Shown here piece by piece: positions 6,948 through 16,101 of a stretch of 35,252 nt of DNA. The notes below the pieces were generated by a model. That model had not been told where the DNA came from and searched no databases. It saw nothing but the letters and a program-made list of their open reading frames with translations. The stretch's first letter is position 1, and every line of letters starts with the position of its first letter. Position numbers and translations under genes: made by a program. This DNA comes from Acidobacteriota bacterium (GTDB lineage: Bacteria > Acidobacteriota > Vicinamibacteria > Vicinamibacterales > UBA2999). The stretch spans positions 1 through 35,252 of the forward strand of contig JACPCS010000126.1 in the NCBI GenBank assembly GCA_016184455.1, written 5' to 3'.

Positions 6948-8657
6948 CTAATCGAGCGGCTCCAGCTTGACGATGGAGGCGCCGTGATTGCTGCCGACCC
7001 AGAACGTGACCGGAGTCGTCGAGTTGTCGACCCACACGCGCCGGATGTTCGTCGGATTCGGCAGCAGATATTCGGTGAACGCGCCGGTTGTGGTGTTCAG
7101 GCGCAGCACGCGATCGTTCATCATCGATCCCGTCCAGGCGTCGCCGTTCTTGTCGATCACGACGTCGTACGGGTTGGACCACTTCGTAGGCACGGGCCAT
7201 TCCCTGATCTGCCTGGTCCGCGGATCGAGCACCGCGATCGCATCTCCGTCGTATTCGGCGAACCACAGGCGGTTCTGCGCATCGATGCTTCCCCGGCGCG
7301 GCCGCGAGTTCGGAATGGCCGTCCTCACGAGCTCGAGCTGCTTCGTCCCGCCGTCGAGAATGCCGATGTTCGCGGCGTTGAAATCGAGCATGTACAGCTT
7401 GTTGCTGCGATCGGCATTGATGCCGTAGGAGCCGATGGTGCGCTTGGTCGCCGGGTCGGTGAACGTGCCGAAGTTCTCCCAGGCACCGGTCGCCGGATCC
7501 AGCCGCAGGATCTGCGCGCGGTCCGAGTTCTTCACCCAGACCTTGCCGTCGACGTGCCAGGAGGTCGGCGACACGAACGACTGCTGGGTCGCGTCGGTCT
7601 GCCACTCCTTCGGCACCGACCACGTCTGGACCTTGCCGGTCTTCCTCTCGAGCTTCGCCACGCCGCCCTGGTACATCAGGCCCACCCACAGATTGCCGTC
7701 ACGGTCGAATTCGAGGTCGAGCGTGCCGACCGGGAATCCTTCCTTGATCACCGGAATCGGATACTCGGTGACCCTGCCCGTCTTGGGATCCATCTTCCCG
7801 AGGAACATCGCGCCGAAGTCGGAGTACCAGACCATGCCGTCGCTGTCGACGACCACGTCGTGCGGCTCGATCGTCTTGCGCGGCAGCGCGTATTCGGTGA
7901 CCACGACGCGCGTGGCGCGGCCGCGTGGCCGCGGCAGCGTCTCGAGCTGGTAGTCGCGCGGACCCTTGCTCCGGTTGACCGTCGCGAGCCATTCCGCCGC
8001 GGCGACCGCCCGCGAATCGGCGCTCATGCCGCCTTCACCGCCCACGGCATTGCCGGCGCCGCCGCCCAGGTTGCGGCGCGCCGAGCCGACGAGGCGCTGG
8101 GGCTTCAGCAGCGTGCTGCCGGGATAGTAGCCGGCCATCCGCTCCAGCACCTGCAGGAACTGCCGGGCGTCGTGGGCGGAGTTCACGATCGGCTGATACG
8201 AATGGCAGCTGTTGCAGGAGAGCAGGAACTTCTTCTGCGCATCGGAGCCGGGCATGCTGGCCAGCCACTCCGCGTTGGTGATCTGCGCGGCCAGATTCTC
8301 CGTCGGCATCAGCCTGAGATCCGCGCTCGCCGTGACGCCGGGCCGCACGTCGATGGCAGTCGGTCCGACGAGCTCATAGCCGACTGCACGGATCCTCAGC
8401 CCGTACTCACCTTCGGGGAGTCTGGACGCCGGGACGTTGTATCGGCCGGTGTCGTCGGTGACGACGGAGACCGAGATGGTGGAGCCGTCCCTGGAGGCGG
8501 TGACCACGACGCCTTCCATCGGCCCTTCCTCGGCCGAGGTCACGCGTCCGGTCAGCGCGACGTTGGCCTGTGCCTGCAGGGATGACAGGTTCGATCCGAC
8601 GCCAATCGCCAGCGCCGTGAGCGCGGCGATCGCAGTGAGCAACAGGGGCTTTCGCAT
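6948..8657 (-). CDS. Secreted fusion: carboxypeptidase-regulatory-like domain, cytochrome c, Vgb-type propeller
   Basis: The product is 569 residues: signal peptide (1-31), a carboxypeptidase regulatory-like beta-sandwich (about 33-118, with TDDTGRYNVP and GYEL), a cytochrome c motif CNSCH at 148-152 with a candidate Met ligand in ERMAGYYPG, then a virginiamycin-B-lyase-like beta-propeller (about 255-569) with repeated 'W(F/Y)...(Y/F)G..' blades such as GMVWYSDFGAMFLGKMDP and NRLWFAEYDGDAIAVLDP. Vgb-type propellers in such fusions are usually not antibiotic lyases. A periplasmic redox-linked binding or lyase role is likely, substrate unknown. I chose the ATG at 8657 over 8669 because a GGAGG sequence lies correctly spaced before it. 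Confidence 0.8.
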   Translation of the reverse strand: MRKPLLLTAIAALTALAIGVGSNLSSLQAQANVALTGRVTSAEEGPMEGVVVTASRDGSTISVSVVTDDTGRYNVPASRLPEGEYGLRIRAVGYELVGPTAIDVRPGVTASADLRLMPTENLAAQITNAEWLASMPGSDAQKKFLLSCNSCHSYQPIVNSAHDARQFLQVLERMAGYYPGSTLLKPQRLVGSARRNLGGGAGNAVGGEGGMSADSRAVAAAEWLATVNRSKGPRDYQLETLPRPRGRATRVVVTEYALPRKTIEPHDVVVDSDGMVWYSDFGAMFLGKMDPKTGRVTEYPIPVIKEGFPVGTLDLEFDRDGNLWVGLMYQGGVAKLERKTGKVQTWSVPKEWQTDATQQSFVSPTSWHVDGKVWVKNSDRAQILRLDPATGAWENFGTFTDPATKRTIGSYGINADRSNKLYMLDFNAANIGILDGGTKQLELVRTAIPNSRPRRGSIDAQNRLWFAEYDGDAIAVLDPRTRQIREWPVPTKWSNPYDVVIDKNGDAWTGSMMNDRVLRLNTTTGAFTEYLLPNPTNIRRVWVDNSTTPVTFWVGSNHGASIVKLEPLD

Positions 8658-8680
8658 CACGACCTCCATGCCGCGAGCGG

Positions 8681-8709
8681 ATTATGGGGCGGTTTGCCGG
8701 CCGGCACAA
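8681..8709 (-). promoter_or_regulatory. Sigma70-type promoter for the cytochrome/propeller operon
   Basis: On the minus strand, TTGTGC (8709-8704), 17 bases, CATAAT (8686-8681). The predicted start near 8674 leaves a leader of about 17 bases with GGAGG before the ATG at 8657. It lies 8 bases from the stem of hairpin copy 3, almost the same layout as at 2006-2072. Confidence 0.55.
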
Positions 8710-8717
8710 GCCGGGGT

Positions 8718-8746
8718 CCCCAACGCGCGGACTGTGCGCGTTGGGG
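8718..8746 (-). repeat. Hairpin repeat, copy 3, upstream of a promoter
   Basis: Perfect 11-bp stem CCCCAACGCGC / GCGCGTTGGGG with loop GGACTGT. Read on the minus strand it equals copy 2 except for one loop base, including the flanking TTCCA and ACCCCGGC. It lies in the divergent gap between the propeller operon and the metallo-hydrolase gene. The stem end is 32 bases from the -10 box, against 33 in copy 2. Confidence 0.85.
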
Positions 8747-8804
8747 TGGAAGCGGCAGACCGACTCGGATGGCGATATGCTGGGACGGCACCGGAGGGCT
8801 TCGC

Positions 8805-9977
8805 ATGACACGGATGGCGACGATCGTTGTGTTCGCGGCGGTGGCGGCTGGCGGCGGCTCCGCCCATGCGATCACGGGCAATCAACCCGAGTTCCGTAAG
8901 CTCGCCGAGGACGTCTACGTCTACATCGGCAAGCTGAACGACTCGAACGCCATGGCCATCGTCACCAGCGAAGGCGTGGTCCTCGTCGATACCGGCAACA
9001 ACACGACGGATACCCGCGCCCTGCTGAAGCACGTGCAGTCGGTCACGAAGCAGCCCGTCCGCTACGTCGTCATCACGCAGAATCACAACGACCATTCGGG
9101 CGGCGCGGCGCTCTTTTCCCCGCCTGCGAAGACGATCGTCCACGAGCGGGTGGCGAAGCAGTGGGCGAACCTCAAGCCGCATCAGATGACGGCGTGGCGC
9201 CGCCGCTTCCCCGAGCGCACGGCCGCCCTCGAGCGCCTGAATCCGACCGACACGATCGAGAGCGTCAGCGGTCAGCGGACGCTGCGCCTCGGCGGCACGG
9301 ACATCCAGTTGATCTACGTCGACGATCCCTACAATCCCGGCGACATCGCCGTGTGGCTGCCGAAGCAGCGCGTCCTGCATGCGTCGATGGCCGGCTACAA
9401 GGATCGTCACCCGGACATCCGTCCGGACTACAGCCACGGGACGACCGAAGGCCTCCTGAAGCAGCTGAAGGCGTACATCACGCTGCGCCCGCAGCTCGTC
9501 GTGCCGGCGCACGGGCCCGTCGGCGGCGGCTGGATTCTCGAGGGGATGATCGAGTACCTGCTGCTCGCGCGCGACAGCGTGCAGGAGATGATGAAGAAGG
9601 GCCTGCCGCTCGCGACGATCGAAAGAGAGTTCCAGATGAAGTCGTTCAGCGAGTGGGACCGGACCGAACATCTGCCCTGGATGGCCGCGACGATCCATCG
9701 CGAGCTGCAGGGGCTCGGACCGCAGGCGATCAAGACCGTCGAGCGGCGCGTCAGCGGCGTCGTCGCCAGCGCGCTTCAGGACGGCCGAAGGGTGACCGTG
9801 ACTGCCGGCAACGGCATGCAGGTGGTGCTGCGCGTGACCGGCGACACCGTCTTCGAGGGAATCGGCGACCGCACCGAGGTGCGGACGGGAATGAAGGTCG
9901 CGGCGGTGTACGAAGTGCCGGAGGGCATCGTGCCGACGCTCGGCTACGACACTCTCGAGTTCACGGTGTCGCGCTGA
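8805..9977 (+). CDS. Secreted metallo-beta-lactamase-fold protein with altered metal site
   Basis: The product is 390 residues with a signal peptide (about 1-22, ending GSAHA). It has the MBL-fold landmarks VLVDTGN (59-65), the first metal motif at 92-97 and PAHGP with H236. The motif reads Q-N-H-N-D-H, so the usual first His is Gln (Q92), with H94, D96 and H97 kept. The next expected motif, normally GHTPGD, reads DPYNPGD and lacks the His, and the usual GD pair afterwards is HASMAG. It may bind one metal in an unusual way or act on a different substrate. A C-terminal beta extension runs from about residue 310. Start supported by GGAGG 7 bases upstream of the ATG. Resistance to beta-lactams cannot be inferred. 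Confidence 0.75.
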   Translation: MTRMATIVVFAAVAAGGGSAHAITGNQPEFRKLAEDVYVYIGKLNDSNAMAIVTSEGVVLVDTGNNTTDTRALLKHVQSVTKQPVRYVVITQNHNDHSGGAALFSPPAKTIVHERVAKQWANLKPHQMTAWRRRFPERTAALERLNPTDTIESVSGQRTLRLGGTDIQLIYVDDPYNPGDIAVWLPKQRVLHASMAGYKDRHPDIRPDYSHGTTEGLLKQLKAYITLRPQLVVPAHGPVGGGWILEGMIEYLLLARDSVQEMMKKGLPLATIEREFQMKSFSEWDRTEHLPWMAATIHRELQGLGPQAIKTVERRVSGVVASALQDGRRVTVTAGNGMQVVLRVTGDTVFEGIGDRTEVRTGMKVAAVYEVPEGIVPTLGYDTLEFTVSR

Positions 9978-9978
9978 G

Positions 9979-12321
9979 TCACGCCCAGCGCAAGTCGTGC
10001 TTGCGCAGCGGCAGGCTTCGGACGCGCTTGCCGGTGATCCGGAACACGGCGTTGACGATCGCCGGCGGGATCTGCGACATCGCTTCTTCGCCAACCCCTT
10101 CCAGCCAGTGATTGGTCCTGAAGAAGCGGATGTGCACCTCGCGGGGATACTCGCTCATGCGCGAGACCGGGAAGTCATGGAAGTTGTTCTGCTCCATGCG
10201 TCCATCCTTCACCGTGAACGCCTGATGCATGGCATCGTTCCATCCCCACGCCACCTGTCCCTCGATTTGCTTTCTCACCGAGAGCGGGTTGACGAAGCCA
10301 AAGCCCTCGTCGAACGCCACGTCGACACGCTCCAGACGGACCGCGCCCGCCTTGCTGACCGACACGGTGCACACCGCGGCGCAGATGGTGCAGACATCGG
10401 CTTCCTCCCGGTTGTTGCGCCGATCGTCGATGGCAATGCCGCGCGCCCACCCTTCGGGCAGCGGCTTCCCCCACCCTGACATCTCCGCGACGAGGTCGAG
10501 CGCCTTCAGCCAGTCCTCCTCGAAGACGATGGTGGAGCGCGAGATCAGCTCGCGGCGGTACTCGTACGGGTCCTTGCCCGCGGCGTGGGCCAGCTCTTCG
10601 ATGAAGCTCTCGACGAAGAACACGTTCGACGGACTGCCGGTCGCGCGGCGCGTGCTGCACGGAACGTGGAACTTGCCGAAATGATTCGACACGCGGAGGT
10701 TGGGGACAAAGTAGGCCGGCGGCGTCAGGCCGCGTTCCGGCGCAGCAGCGTTGCTGTCGGCCGCGGCACGCAGGTCCATGGCAATCGGATAGCCGTCGGC
10801 GTCGAGCCCAGCACGGATGTGGGCTGCGCCCATCGCACGGTAGGTCGTTCCAACCGACCAGTCCTCCTCGCGGGTCCACTGCAGCTTCACCGGTCGTCCC
10901 TTGAGCGCCTTGGCGACCATCACGGCATGCTCGGCCTGCGGCCCGTTGCCGTTTCGGCCGAAGCCGCCTCCGAGGTGCGTGGTATGGACGTACACGTTCT
11001 CCTGAGGCACCCCGGCGATCTGTGAGGCGCTGAAGCGCGTTTCCTGCGGGCTCTGATCGCCAATCCAGATGTCCACACGATCGTCGGTCACGAGCGCGGT
11101 GGCATTGCCGGGTTCCATGCGCGCACGCGCCAGGTACGGCACGTCATAGGTGGCGTCGACGACTCTGGCGGCCCGGGCCATTGCGTCCTCGACGTTGCCG
11201 CGTTGATAGATCACGTGCCCGGGTTCCTTCATCGCGTCGATGAGCGCCCGCTGCATGTTGCCGGTATCGAGGTGCGTGTAGGGCGGGTATTCCCACTCGA
11301 CAGGCAGGCCGTCGAGCGCAGTCTTGGCGTGCCACCACGAGTCCGCGACCACGGCGACCCCGCCGCTGAACTGGCGGTTGCGAATCAATCCGGCGTCGGG
11401 CCTGGGAAATTGCACCACGGCGTGAACGCCCGGCATGCTCTTGATCGCATTGAAGTCGTAGCGCTTGACGTCGCCGCCCCAGACGGGGCACGCCCTGGCA
11501 CACGCGTGCAACGTACCGGGAACCTTCACGTCGATGGCATACACAGCCTGGCCCGTGACCTTCGACGGCACGTCGAGGTTCCGGCGCTCCGTTCCCATGA
11601 GGGTGAACTCATGAGCGCTCTTGATCCGGATCGTCTCCGGGTGCGGATGCTGCAGCTCGGCGGCGCGCGCGGCCACCTGGCCGTATCGCACAGTTCGTCC
11701 CGTGGCGGCGTGCGTGATGATGCTGTCTTTCGCGGTGAGCTCTGACGCGGGCACGCCCAACCGCTCCGCTGCCGCGAGGAGCAGGCGTTCGCGCGCCTCG
11801 GCACCGGCCAACTGGTAGAAGTACAGGTTCATCTTGACCGAGCCGCTCCGATGCGTCGACATGCGGCGATACACGCCCGTCCAGCTCACCCGCTCGTTGG
11901 TGGCCGGCAGGTCGCCGGATCCGCCGCCGCCGCGTGGATCGGTCGGCGCCGGCTTCGGCCCCGCCGGGTTCTTGAGCGTCCATGCCGGAGCCTGTTCCCT
12001 CGCGTCCCGATTGGCGGAGGCGTACTCGCCGCGGACCTTGCTCCAGTCGCACTGCAGCTCCTCGGCGATCATCATGGCGCAGGCGGTCCAGACGCCCTGA
12101 CCGAGCTCGGTCTGCCCGATGCGAATCGTCACCGTATCGTCGGGGGCGACGACGATCCAGGCATTGATTTCGGGAACGGACGGCTCTCGATACCACGGCG
12201 CGGCAGGTGTGGTGACGTCGACCGCCTCGGCCCGGCGCGGCCACCCGAAGCCGATCACCAGCGCGCCGCCGACGGCAGCCGTCGTGATGAAGAACTCGCG
12301 ACGATCCATCTTCGGCGTCAT
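9979..12321 (-). CDS. Molybdopterin-binding large subunit, isoquinoline 1-oxidoreductase beta-like
   Basis: The product is 780 residues of the xanthine dehydrogenase family. The N-terminus [15 protein letters not shown] is a twin-arginine signal, as expected for periplasmic IorB-type enzymes. Visible landmarks are GQTELGQG (molybdopterin binding), LGGGFGRNG, a mid-protein [19 protein letters not shown] domain start, and EGVGEEAM near the C-terminus, which holds the catalytic Glu of molybdenum hydroxylases. It hydroxylates an unknown, probably heteroaromatic or aldehyde, substrate and passes electrons to the 2Fe-2S subunit. Its start overlaps the stop of that subunit's gene as ATGA (12318-12321). 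No FAD subunit is present, which matches the two-subunit Ior layout in which a cytochrome takes the electrons. Confidence 0.85.
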   Translation of the reverse strand: MTPKMDRREFFITTAAVGGALVIGFGWPRRAEAVDVTTPAAPWYREPSVPEINAWIVVAPDDTVTIRIGQTELGQGVWTACAMMIAEELQCDWSKVRGEYASANRDAREQAPAWTLKNPAGPKPAPTDPRGGGGSGDLPATNERVSWTGVYRRMSTHRSGSVKMNLYFYQLAGAEARERLLLAAAERLGVPASELTAKDSIITHAATGRTVRYGQVAARAAELQHPHPETIRIKSAHEFTLMGTERRNLDVPSKVTGQAVYAIDVKVPGTLHACARACPVWGGDVKRYDFNAIKSMPGVHAVVQFPRPDAGLIRNRQFSGGVAVVADSWWHAKTALDGLPVEWEYPPYTHLDTGNMQRALIDAMKEPGHVIYQRGNVEDAMARAARVVDATYDVPYLARARMEPGNATALVTDDRVDIWIGDQSPQETRFSASQIAGVPQENVYVHTTHLGGGFGRNGNGPQAEHAVMVAKALKGRPVKLQWTREEDWSVGTTYRAMGAAHIRAGLDADGYPIAMDLRAAADSNAAAPERGLTPPAYFVPNLRVSNHFGKFHVPCSTRRATGSPSNVFFVESFIEELAHAAGKDPYEYRRELISRSTIVFEEDWLKALDLVAEMSGWGKPLPEGWARGIAIDDRRNNREEADVCTICAAVCTVSVSKAGAVRLERVDVAFDEGFGFVNPLSVRKQIEGQVAWGWNDAMHQAFTVKDGRMEQNNFHDFPVSRMSEYPREVHIRFFRTNHWLEGVGEEAMSQIPPAIVNAVFRITGKRVRSLPLRKHDLRWA

Positions 12322-12806
12322 CGCTTGTCCTCCGCGGATCGCGACGGCGAAGCGGACATCAGCGCCGCAGCCCGATGAATCGCCTGGCGCACACGATAGT
12401 AGGTGCCGCAGCGGCAGGCGTTCGTCACACCGGTGTCGATGTCGTCGTCGGTCGGCGCCGGCGTCCGTTGGAGCAGCGCCACGGCGGCCATGATCATCCC
12501 GGATTGACAGTAGCCGCATTGCGGCACGTCGAGCTCCTTCCACGCGAGCTGTACGGGATGTGTCCCGTCGGGCGACAGGCCTTCGATCGTGGTGATCGTG
12601 GCGCCGACGGCGGCTTTGACCGGTAGGGAGCAGGAGCGTACGGGTCGGCCGTTCACGTGCACCGTGCACGCGCCGCACTGCCCGATCCCGCAGCCGTACT
12701 TCGTGCCTGTGAGATCGAGCGTGTCGCGAAGAGCCCAGAGCAGCGGGGTCTCCGGCTCTACATCGACGACGTACCGAACGCCGTTGACGGTGAGCGCAAA
12801 AGCCAT
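12318..12806 (-). CDS. 2Fe-2S small subunit, isoquinoline 1-oxidoreductase alpha-like
   Basis: The product is 162 residues with all eight cluster cysteines: C39, C44, C47, C59 for the plant-ferredoxin-like cluster ([14 protein letters not shown]) and C97, C100, C131, C133 for the helical cluster (CGYCQSGM and ACRCGTY). It lacks its own signal peptide and is probably exported together with the Tat-bearing large subunit. It carries electrons from the molybdenum centre to an outside acceptor. Translation is coupled to the large subunit gene by a 4-base overlap, and the gap to the upstream DUF6152 gene is 27 bases. Confidence 0.9.
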   Translation of the reverse strand: MAFALTVNGVRYVVDVEPETPLLWALRDTLDLTGTKYGCGIGQCGACTVHVNGRPVRSCSLPVKAAVGATITTIEGLSPDGTHPVQLAWKELDVPQCGYCQSGMIMAAVALLQRTPAPTDDDIDTGVTNACRCGTYYRVRQAIHRAAALMSASPSRSAEDKR

Positions 12807-12833
12807 GAGCGACCCTCCGTCTCGCGCTGGAGC

Positions 12834-13289
12834 CTAGCGCGCGGCAGGTGGCGGTACGGCGTACGGACCCGACGCCGGGAACCCCGCACCGCCGCCGCCG
12901 TCCCAGTCCTTCTCGATGCCGTGGCCACGGGCCTTGTCGCCGTGCATCGGGGTCACGAACCCGAGCAGGCAGCCGTTCGAGCCGTCCTTCAGCAGATGGC
13001 AGCGCACCTTGATCGGGTCGCCCGGCCTGACATCGCTGATCGTGATGCCGACCTTGTCGAGGCCGCCGGAGCCGGTGGCCTCGAGCGCCCAGAGCGTCGG
13101 CTGCCCTACGGCGTCCTTGACATCCATGTAGATCCACGAGTGCGGCACCAGCCGGTGCACCTCCGTGACGGTGCCCTCCATCGTCGTCCACGTGGCGACG
13201 TCGTAGTTGTTGTGCGAGTGATGCGCCCAGGCGGGCAGCGCCGCGAACGCAGCGGCCGCCGTCGCCACACAGAGAGCCTTCTTCAACAT
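12834..13289 (-). CDS. DUF6152 secreted protein, second copy
   Basis: The product is 151 residues with a signal peptide ([15 protein letters not shown], ending AWAHHSH). The mature protein has HHSHNNYD, '[15 protein letters not shown]' and a P-G-D-P-I-K-V-R stretch, the same pattern as the copy at 3307-3711. The C-terminal 40 residues are longer and Gly/His-rich. I chose the ATG at 13289 because the signal peptide begins there and AGGAGAAG precedes it. It sits inside the molybdenum-hydroxylase operon, which hints that the family serves periplasmic redox enzymes; that is inference. Confidence 0.8.
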   Translation of the reverse strand: MLKKALCVATAAAAFAALPAWAHHSHNNYDVATWTTMEGTVTEVHRLVPHSWIYMDVKDAVGQPTLWALEATGSGGLDKVGITISDVRPGDPIKVRCHLLKDGSNGCLLGFVTPMHGDKARGHGIEKDWDGGGGAGFPASGPYAVPPPAAR

Positions 13290-13314
13290 GGTTCTTCTCC
13301 TGTCGACCAATTCG

Positions 13315-13980
13315 CTACCGCGCGCGCGGCGGTGGCGGCGCGGGAAACTTCCACTCGTCCGAATGCGTGGGCGAGTAATAGACCCGATACCGGATCGACT
13401 TGCCCTCATCGTCGAGAAACATGAGCGACTGCTGAAAGAGACCGGGCGCGGGGGCGTTGCGGGGCACCGTCCCCTCGAGGATGTAGAGCCGCGTCCCGTG
13501 CATGTTGATCGTCGCGAACGTGCGCGATCCGTTGGGGTTCTGGAGCTGCAGCTGATGACCGGGCACCTGGTCGGCCGAGTACCAACCGTAGAAGGTCAGC
13601 TTGCCGTCGCGCTGCAGGAACTGCCACGTGGCCCAGACGATCGCACCGCCGACGTCGCTGCGCCACGAGTTCATGCAGGCATCGCCCTCGCCGCCCGCCT
13701 TCTGGCACTGCGCGGCCTTCTCGGTGGAGAGTTTCTCGATGTCCTTGTAATCGACGACGGTCATCGAGTACCGGCCCCGTGCGTTGTCGACGGTGTAGAC
13801 GCGCGCCGGCAGCGTGATGCCCCCCTCCGACATCCACGTGGTGTCGCGAACCGTCGGCTCGCCGGGGAAGCTGACGCCGAAGTAGTCCTTCTGGCTGACG
13901 TACTGGATGAACGCCTGGGCGAACGAGGTGCCGGCCAGGACCAGAACCAGTGCGGTGGTCGAAAGTGCGATCCGGAGCAT
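13315..13980 (-). CDS. Secreted protein of unknown function
   Basis: The product is 221 residues with a clear signal peptide ([21 protein letters not shown], cleavage before QAF). The mature part starts [15 protein letters not shown] and is rich in beta-strand and aromatic residues; two cysteines (AAQCQK and DACMNS) could form a disulfide. It ends in a proline/arginine tail ([10 protein letters not shown]). I do not recognise a named domain. AGGAGG precedes the ATG at 13980. It is the first gene of the operon that continues through DUF6152 to the Ior-type subunits, with gaps of 25 and 27 bases. Confidence 0.7.
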   Translation of the reverse strand: MLRIALSTTALVLVLAGTSFAQAFIQYVSQKDYFGVSFPGEPTVRDTTWMSEGGITLPARVYTVDNARGRYSMTVVDYKDIEKLSTEKAAQCQKAGGEGDACMNSWRSDVGGAIVWATWQFLQRDGKLTFYGWYSADQVPGHQLQLQNPNGSRTFATINMHGTRLYILEGTVPRNAPAPGLFQQSLMFLDDEGKSIRYRVYYSPTHSDEWKFPAPPPPRAR

Positions 13981-14067
13981 GACGGCCTCCTGACGCCGCG
14001 ATGGCGGGCGGATGCAATACTGCCAGAAGGCCGCGGCTGGAAGCAATTCGGTACACTGGAGCGCGCT

Positions 14068-14094
14068 CGTCGCACATATCATGAATGTGCGATG
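14068..14094 (+). promoter_or_regulatory. Stem-loop enclosing the dapD start codon
   Basis: CGTCGCACAT (14068-14077) pairs with ATGTGCGATG (14085-14094) over ten positions, with one G-U wobble, around the 7-base loop ATCATGA. The 3' arm ends with the dapD ATG. No Shine-Dalgarno sequence is visible. A four-codon ORF (ATG at 14081: Met-Asn-Val-Arg-stop) begins in the loop and its TGA overlaps the dapD ATG. A weak -10 box TACACT (14052-14057) would place the transcript start near 14064, so the hairpin would form the very 5' end of the mRNA. Confidence 0.5.
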
Positions 14095-14931
14095 ACCCCC
14101 GCAACCTCCCCCCCTCCGCTCGAATCCCTCGTGAGCGAGGCATTCGAGCGCCGCACCGAGATCACGCCCGTCACGGTCGACCCGGCGCTCGCCCGAGCCC
14201 TCGATCAGATTGTCGAGGAGCTCAATCAGGGACGGCTTCGGGTCGCGGAAAAGATCGACGGCGACTGGGTGACCCATCAGTGGATCAAGAAGGCCGTGCT
14301 CCTGTACTTCCGCACGCACGAGAACCGGGTCATGACTGCGGGCGGCAGCCATGCCTGGTTCGACAAGGTGCCGCTGCGCTTCGACGGCTATACGGAGGCG
14401 CACTTCCGTGAAGGTGGCTACCGTGTGGTGCCGCCCGCGACGGTGCGCACCGGCGCCTTCATCGGCAAGAATGTCGTGCTGATGCCCTCCTACGTCAACA
14501 TCGGCGCATACGTGGACGAGGGGACGATGGTCGATACGTGGGCGACGGTGGGATCCTGCGCGCAGATCGGCAAGCACGTGCACCTCTCCGGCGGCGTCGG
14601 CATCGGCGGCGTCCTGGAGCCGCTCCAGGCCAATCCGACGATCATCGAAGACCACTGCTTCATCGGCGCCCGCTCCGAAATCGTCGAAGGCGTCGTCGTC
14701 GAGGCCCATTCGGTGATCTCGATGGGCGTATTCATCGGGCAGAGCACGAAGATCTACGACCGCGCGACGGGCGAGGTGTACACGGGCCGCGTCCCGCCGG
14801 GATCGGTGGTCGTCCCCGGCAGCCTGCCATCGCCCGACGGCAAGTACTCGCTGTCGTGCGCGGTGATCGTCAAGCGCGTCGATGCCGCCACGCGCGCGAA
14901 GACGTCGATCAACGAGCTGCTCCGGACCTGA
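14092..14931 (+). CDS. dapD: 2,3,4,5-tetrahydropyridine-2,6-dicarboxylate N-succinyltransferase
   Basis: The product is 279 residues, close to the family's usual 270-280. It catalyses the succinyl-CoA-dependent step that commits tetrahydrodipicolinate to the succinylase branch of diaminopimelate and lysine synthesis. The N-terminal helical part has the typical [12 protein letters not shown]. The C-terminal left-handed beta-helix shows hexapeptide repeats from about residue 120 ([20 protein letters not shown], then [16 protein letters not shown] and [17 protein letters not shown]). The cytoplasmic enzyme is expected to be a trimer. The dapE gene follows 3 bases later. The start codon is unusual in lying inside a hairpin without a ribosome-binding site. 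Confidence 0.95.
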   Translation: MTPATSPPPLESLVSEAFERRTEITPVTVDPALARALDQIVEELNQGRLRVAEKIDGDWVTHQWIKKAVLLYFRTHENRVMTAGGSHAWFDKVPLRFDGYTEAHFREGGYRVVPPATVRTGAFIGKNVVLMPSYVNIGAYVDEGTMVDTWATVGSCAQIGKHVHLSGGVGIGGVLEPLQANPTIIEDHCFIGARSEIVEGVVVEAHSVISMGVFIGQSTKIYDRATGEVYTGRVPPGSVVVPGSLPSPDGKYSLSCAVIVKRVDAATRAKTSINELLRT

Positions 14932-14934
14932 CCC

Positions 14935-16101
14935 ATGTCGCGCGACGCCACTGCATCGACCGCGGACGTCCACCACCAGACGCTGGCACTCGCGAAGCAG
15001 CTGATCGCGTGCCGGTCGATCACGCCCGCAGACGACGGCGCCTTGGATCTGATCGCGTCGCGGCTGACGAAGGCGGGGTTCGCCTGCGAGCGTGTCGACC
15101 GTGGCGCCGTGCGGAACCTCTGGGCTCGACACGGCGACGGCGCGCCCCTCATCTGCCTCGCCGGACACGTGGACGTCGTGCCTCCGGGTCCTGTCGATCG
15201 GTGGACGAGCGATCCGTTCGCGCCGGCGGAACGCGACGGGTATCTCTTCGGGCGCGGCGCGGCCGACATGAAGACCTCGGTGGCGGCGATGGTCACGGCG
15301 GTCGAGCGCTTCGTCGCCGCCACGCGTCCCCGTCGTGGGTCGCTCGCGCTGGTCTTCACATCTGACGAGGAAGGCGCTGCCGTTGACGGTACGGCGGCGG
15401 TCGTCCGCGAGCTGCAGGCACGCAACATCCGGATCGAGGCCTGCCTGCTCGGTGAACCGACCTCCTCCACTCGTCTGGGAGACACGATCAAGAACGGGCG
15501 GCGCGGATCGCTCGACGGCATCCTCACGATCAAGGGGATCCAGTGCCACATCGCGTATCCGGAACGCGGGCGCAATCCGATTCAGACCGCGCTGCCGGCG
15601 CTGGCCGAACTGGCGGCCACCGAATGGGACCGCGGCAACGACTACTTCGCGCCGACCAGCTTTCAGATCTCGAAAGTCCACGCGGACGGGGGCGCCAACA
15701 ACGTGATTCCGGGTGGGCTCGACGTGCGGTTCAACTTCCGCTTCTCGACCGAATCGACGGCCGACCAGTTGAAGGCGCGCGTGCGGGCCGTCCTCGACGC
15801 GCACGGCCTCGAGTACGATCTGGCGTGGGCGCTCGCGGGCGCGCCGTTCCTCTCGCCGCGCAGCGGCCTCGTCGACGTGCTCGGCGCCGTCGTGCAGTCG
15901 ACGACCGGCCTCACGCCGGCGCTCTCGACGAGCGGCGGCACCTCGGACGGTCGGTTCCTGGCGGCCGTCGCGCACGAGGTGGTCGAGTTCGGTCCGGTCG
16001 GCGCCTCCATCCATGGGGTCGACGAGCACGTGCGGCTCGCGGACATCGCGCCGCTGTCGGCGATCTACGAGCAGACGGTCGGGGCGTTCCTGGCGGAATG
16101 A
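14935..16101 (+). CDS. dapE: Succinyl-diaminopimelate desuccinylase
   Basis: The product is 388 residues of the M20 metallopeptidase family. It removes succinate from N-succinyl-LL-diaminopimelate, two steps after DapD. Metal and catalytic motifs are visible: GHVDVVPPG (His and catalytic Asp), GRGAADMK (bridging Asp), SDEEG (catalytic and metal Glu), GEPTSS, and a late GGTSDGRF with VEFGPVGASIHGVDEHV supplying the last His. The dimerisation domain includes RRGSLDGILTIKG and IQCHIAYPERGRNPI, the signature that marks DapE within M20. It is co-transcribed with dapD. The Met codes directly after the dapD stop. Confidence 0.93.
   Translation: MSRDATASTADVHHQTLALAKQLIACRSITPADDGALDLIASRLTKAGFACERVDRGAVRNLWARHGDGAPLICLAGHVDVVPPGPVDRWTSDPFAPAERDGYLFGRGAADMKTSVAAMVTAVERFVAATRPRRGSLALVFTSDEEGAAVDGTAAVVRELQARNIRIEACLLGEPTSSTRLGDTIKNGRRGSLDGILTIKGIQCHIAYPERGRNPIQTALPALAELAATEWDRGNDYFAPTSFQISKVHADGGANNVIPGGLDVRFNFRFSTESTADQLKARVRAVLDAHGLEYDLAWALAGAPFLSPRSGLVDVLGAVVQSTTGLTPALSTSGGTSDGRFLAAVAHEVVEFGPVGASIHGVDEHVRLADIAPLSAIYEQTVGAFLAE

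Noticed and set aside
6948..8657. Streptogramin lyase (virginiamycin B lyase)
   Set aside because: The propeller only resembles Vgb in blade motifs and is fused to a cytochrome and a beta-sandwich, so a resistance role is not supported.
8805..9977. Beta-lactam resistance gene
   Set aside because: The metal motifs differ from known lactamases, and the fold is used by many hydrolases, so resistance cannot be claimed.
9979..13191. One very long minus-strand frame suggesting a single protein across the molybdenum hydroxylase and upstream genes
   Set aside because: The part upstream of 12321 has Arg/Gly/Pro-rich composition of a shadow frame and overlaps the clear 2Fe-2S subunit gene; the Tat signal places the true start at 12321.
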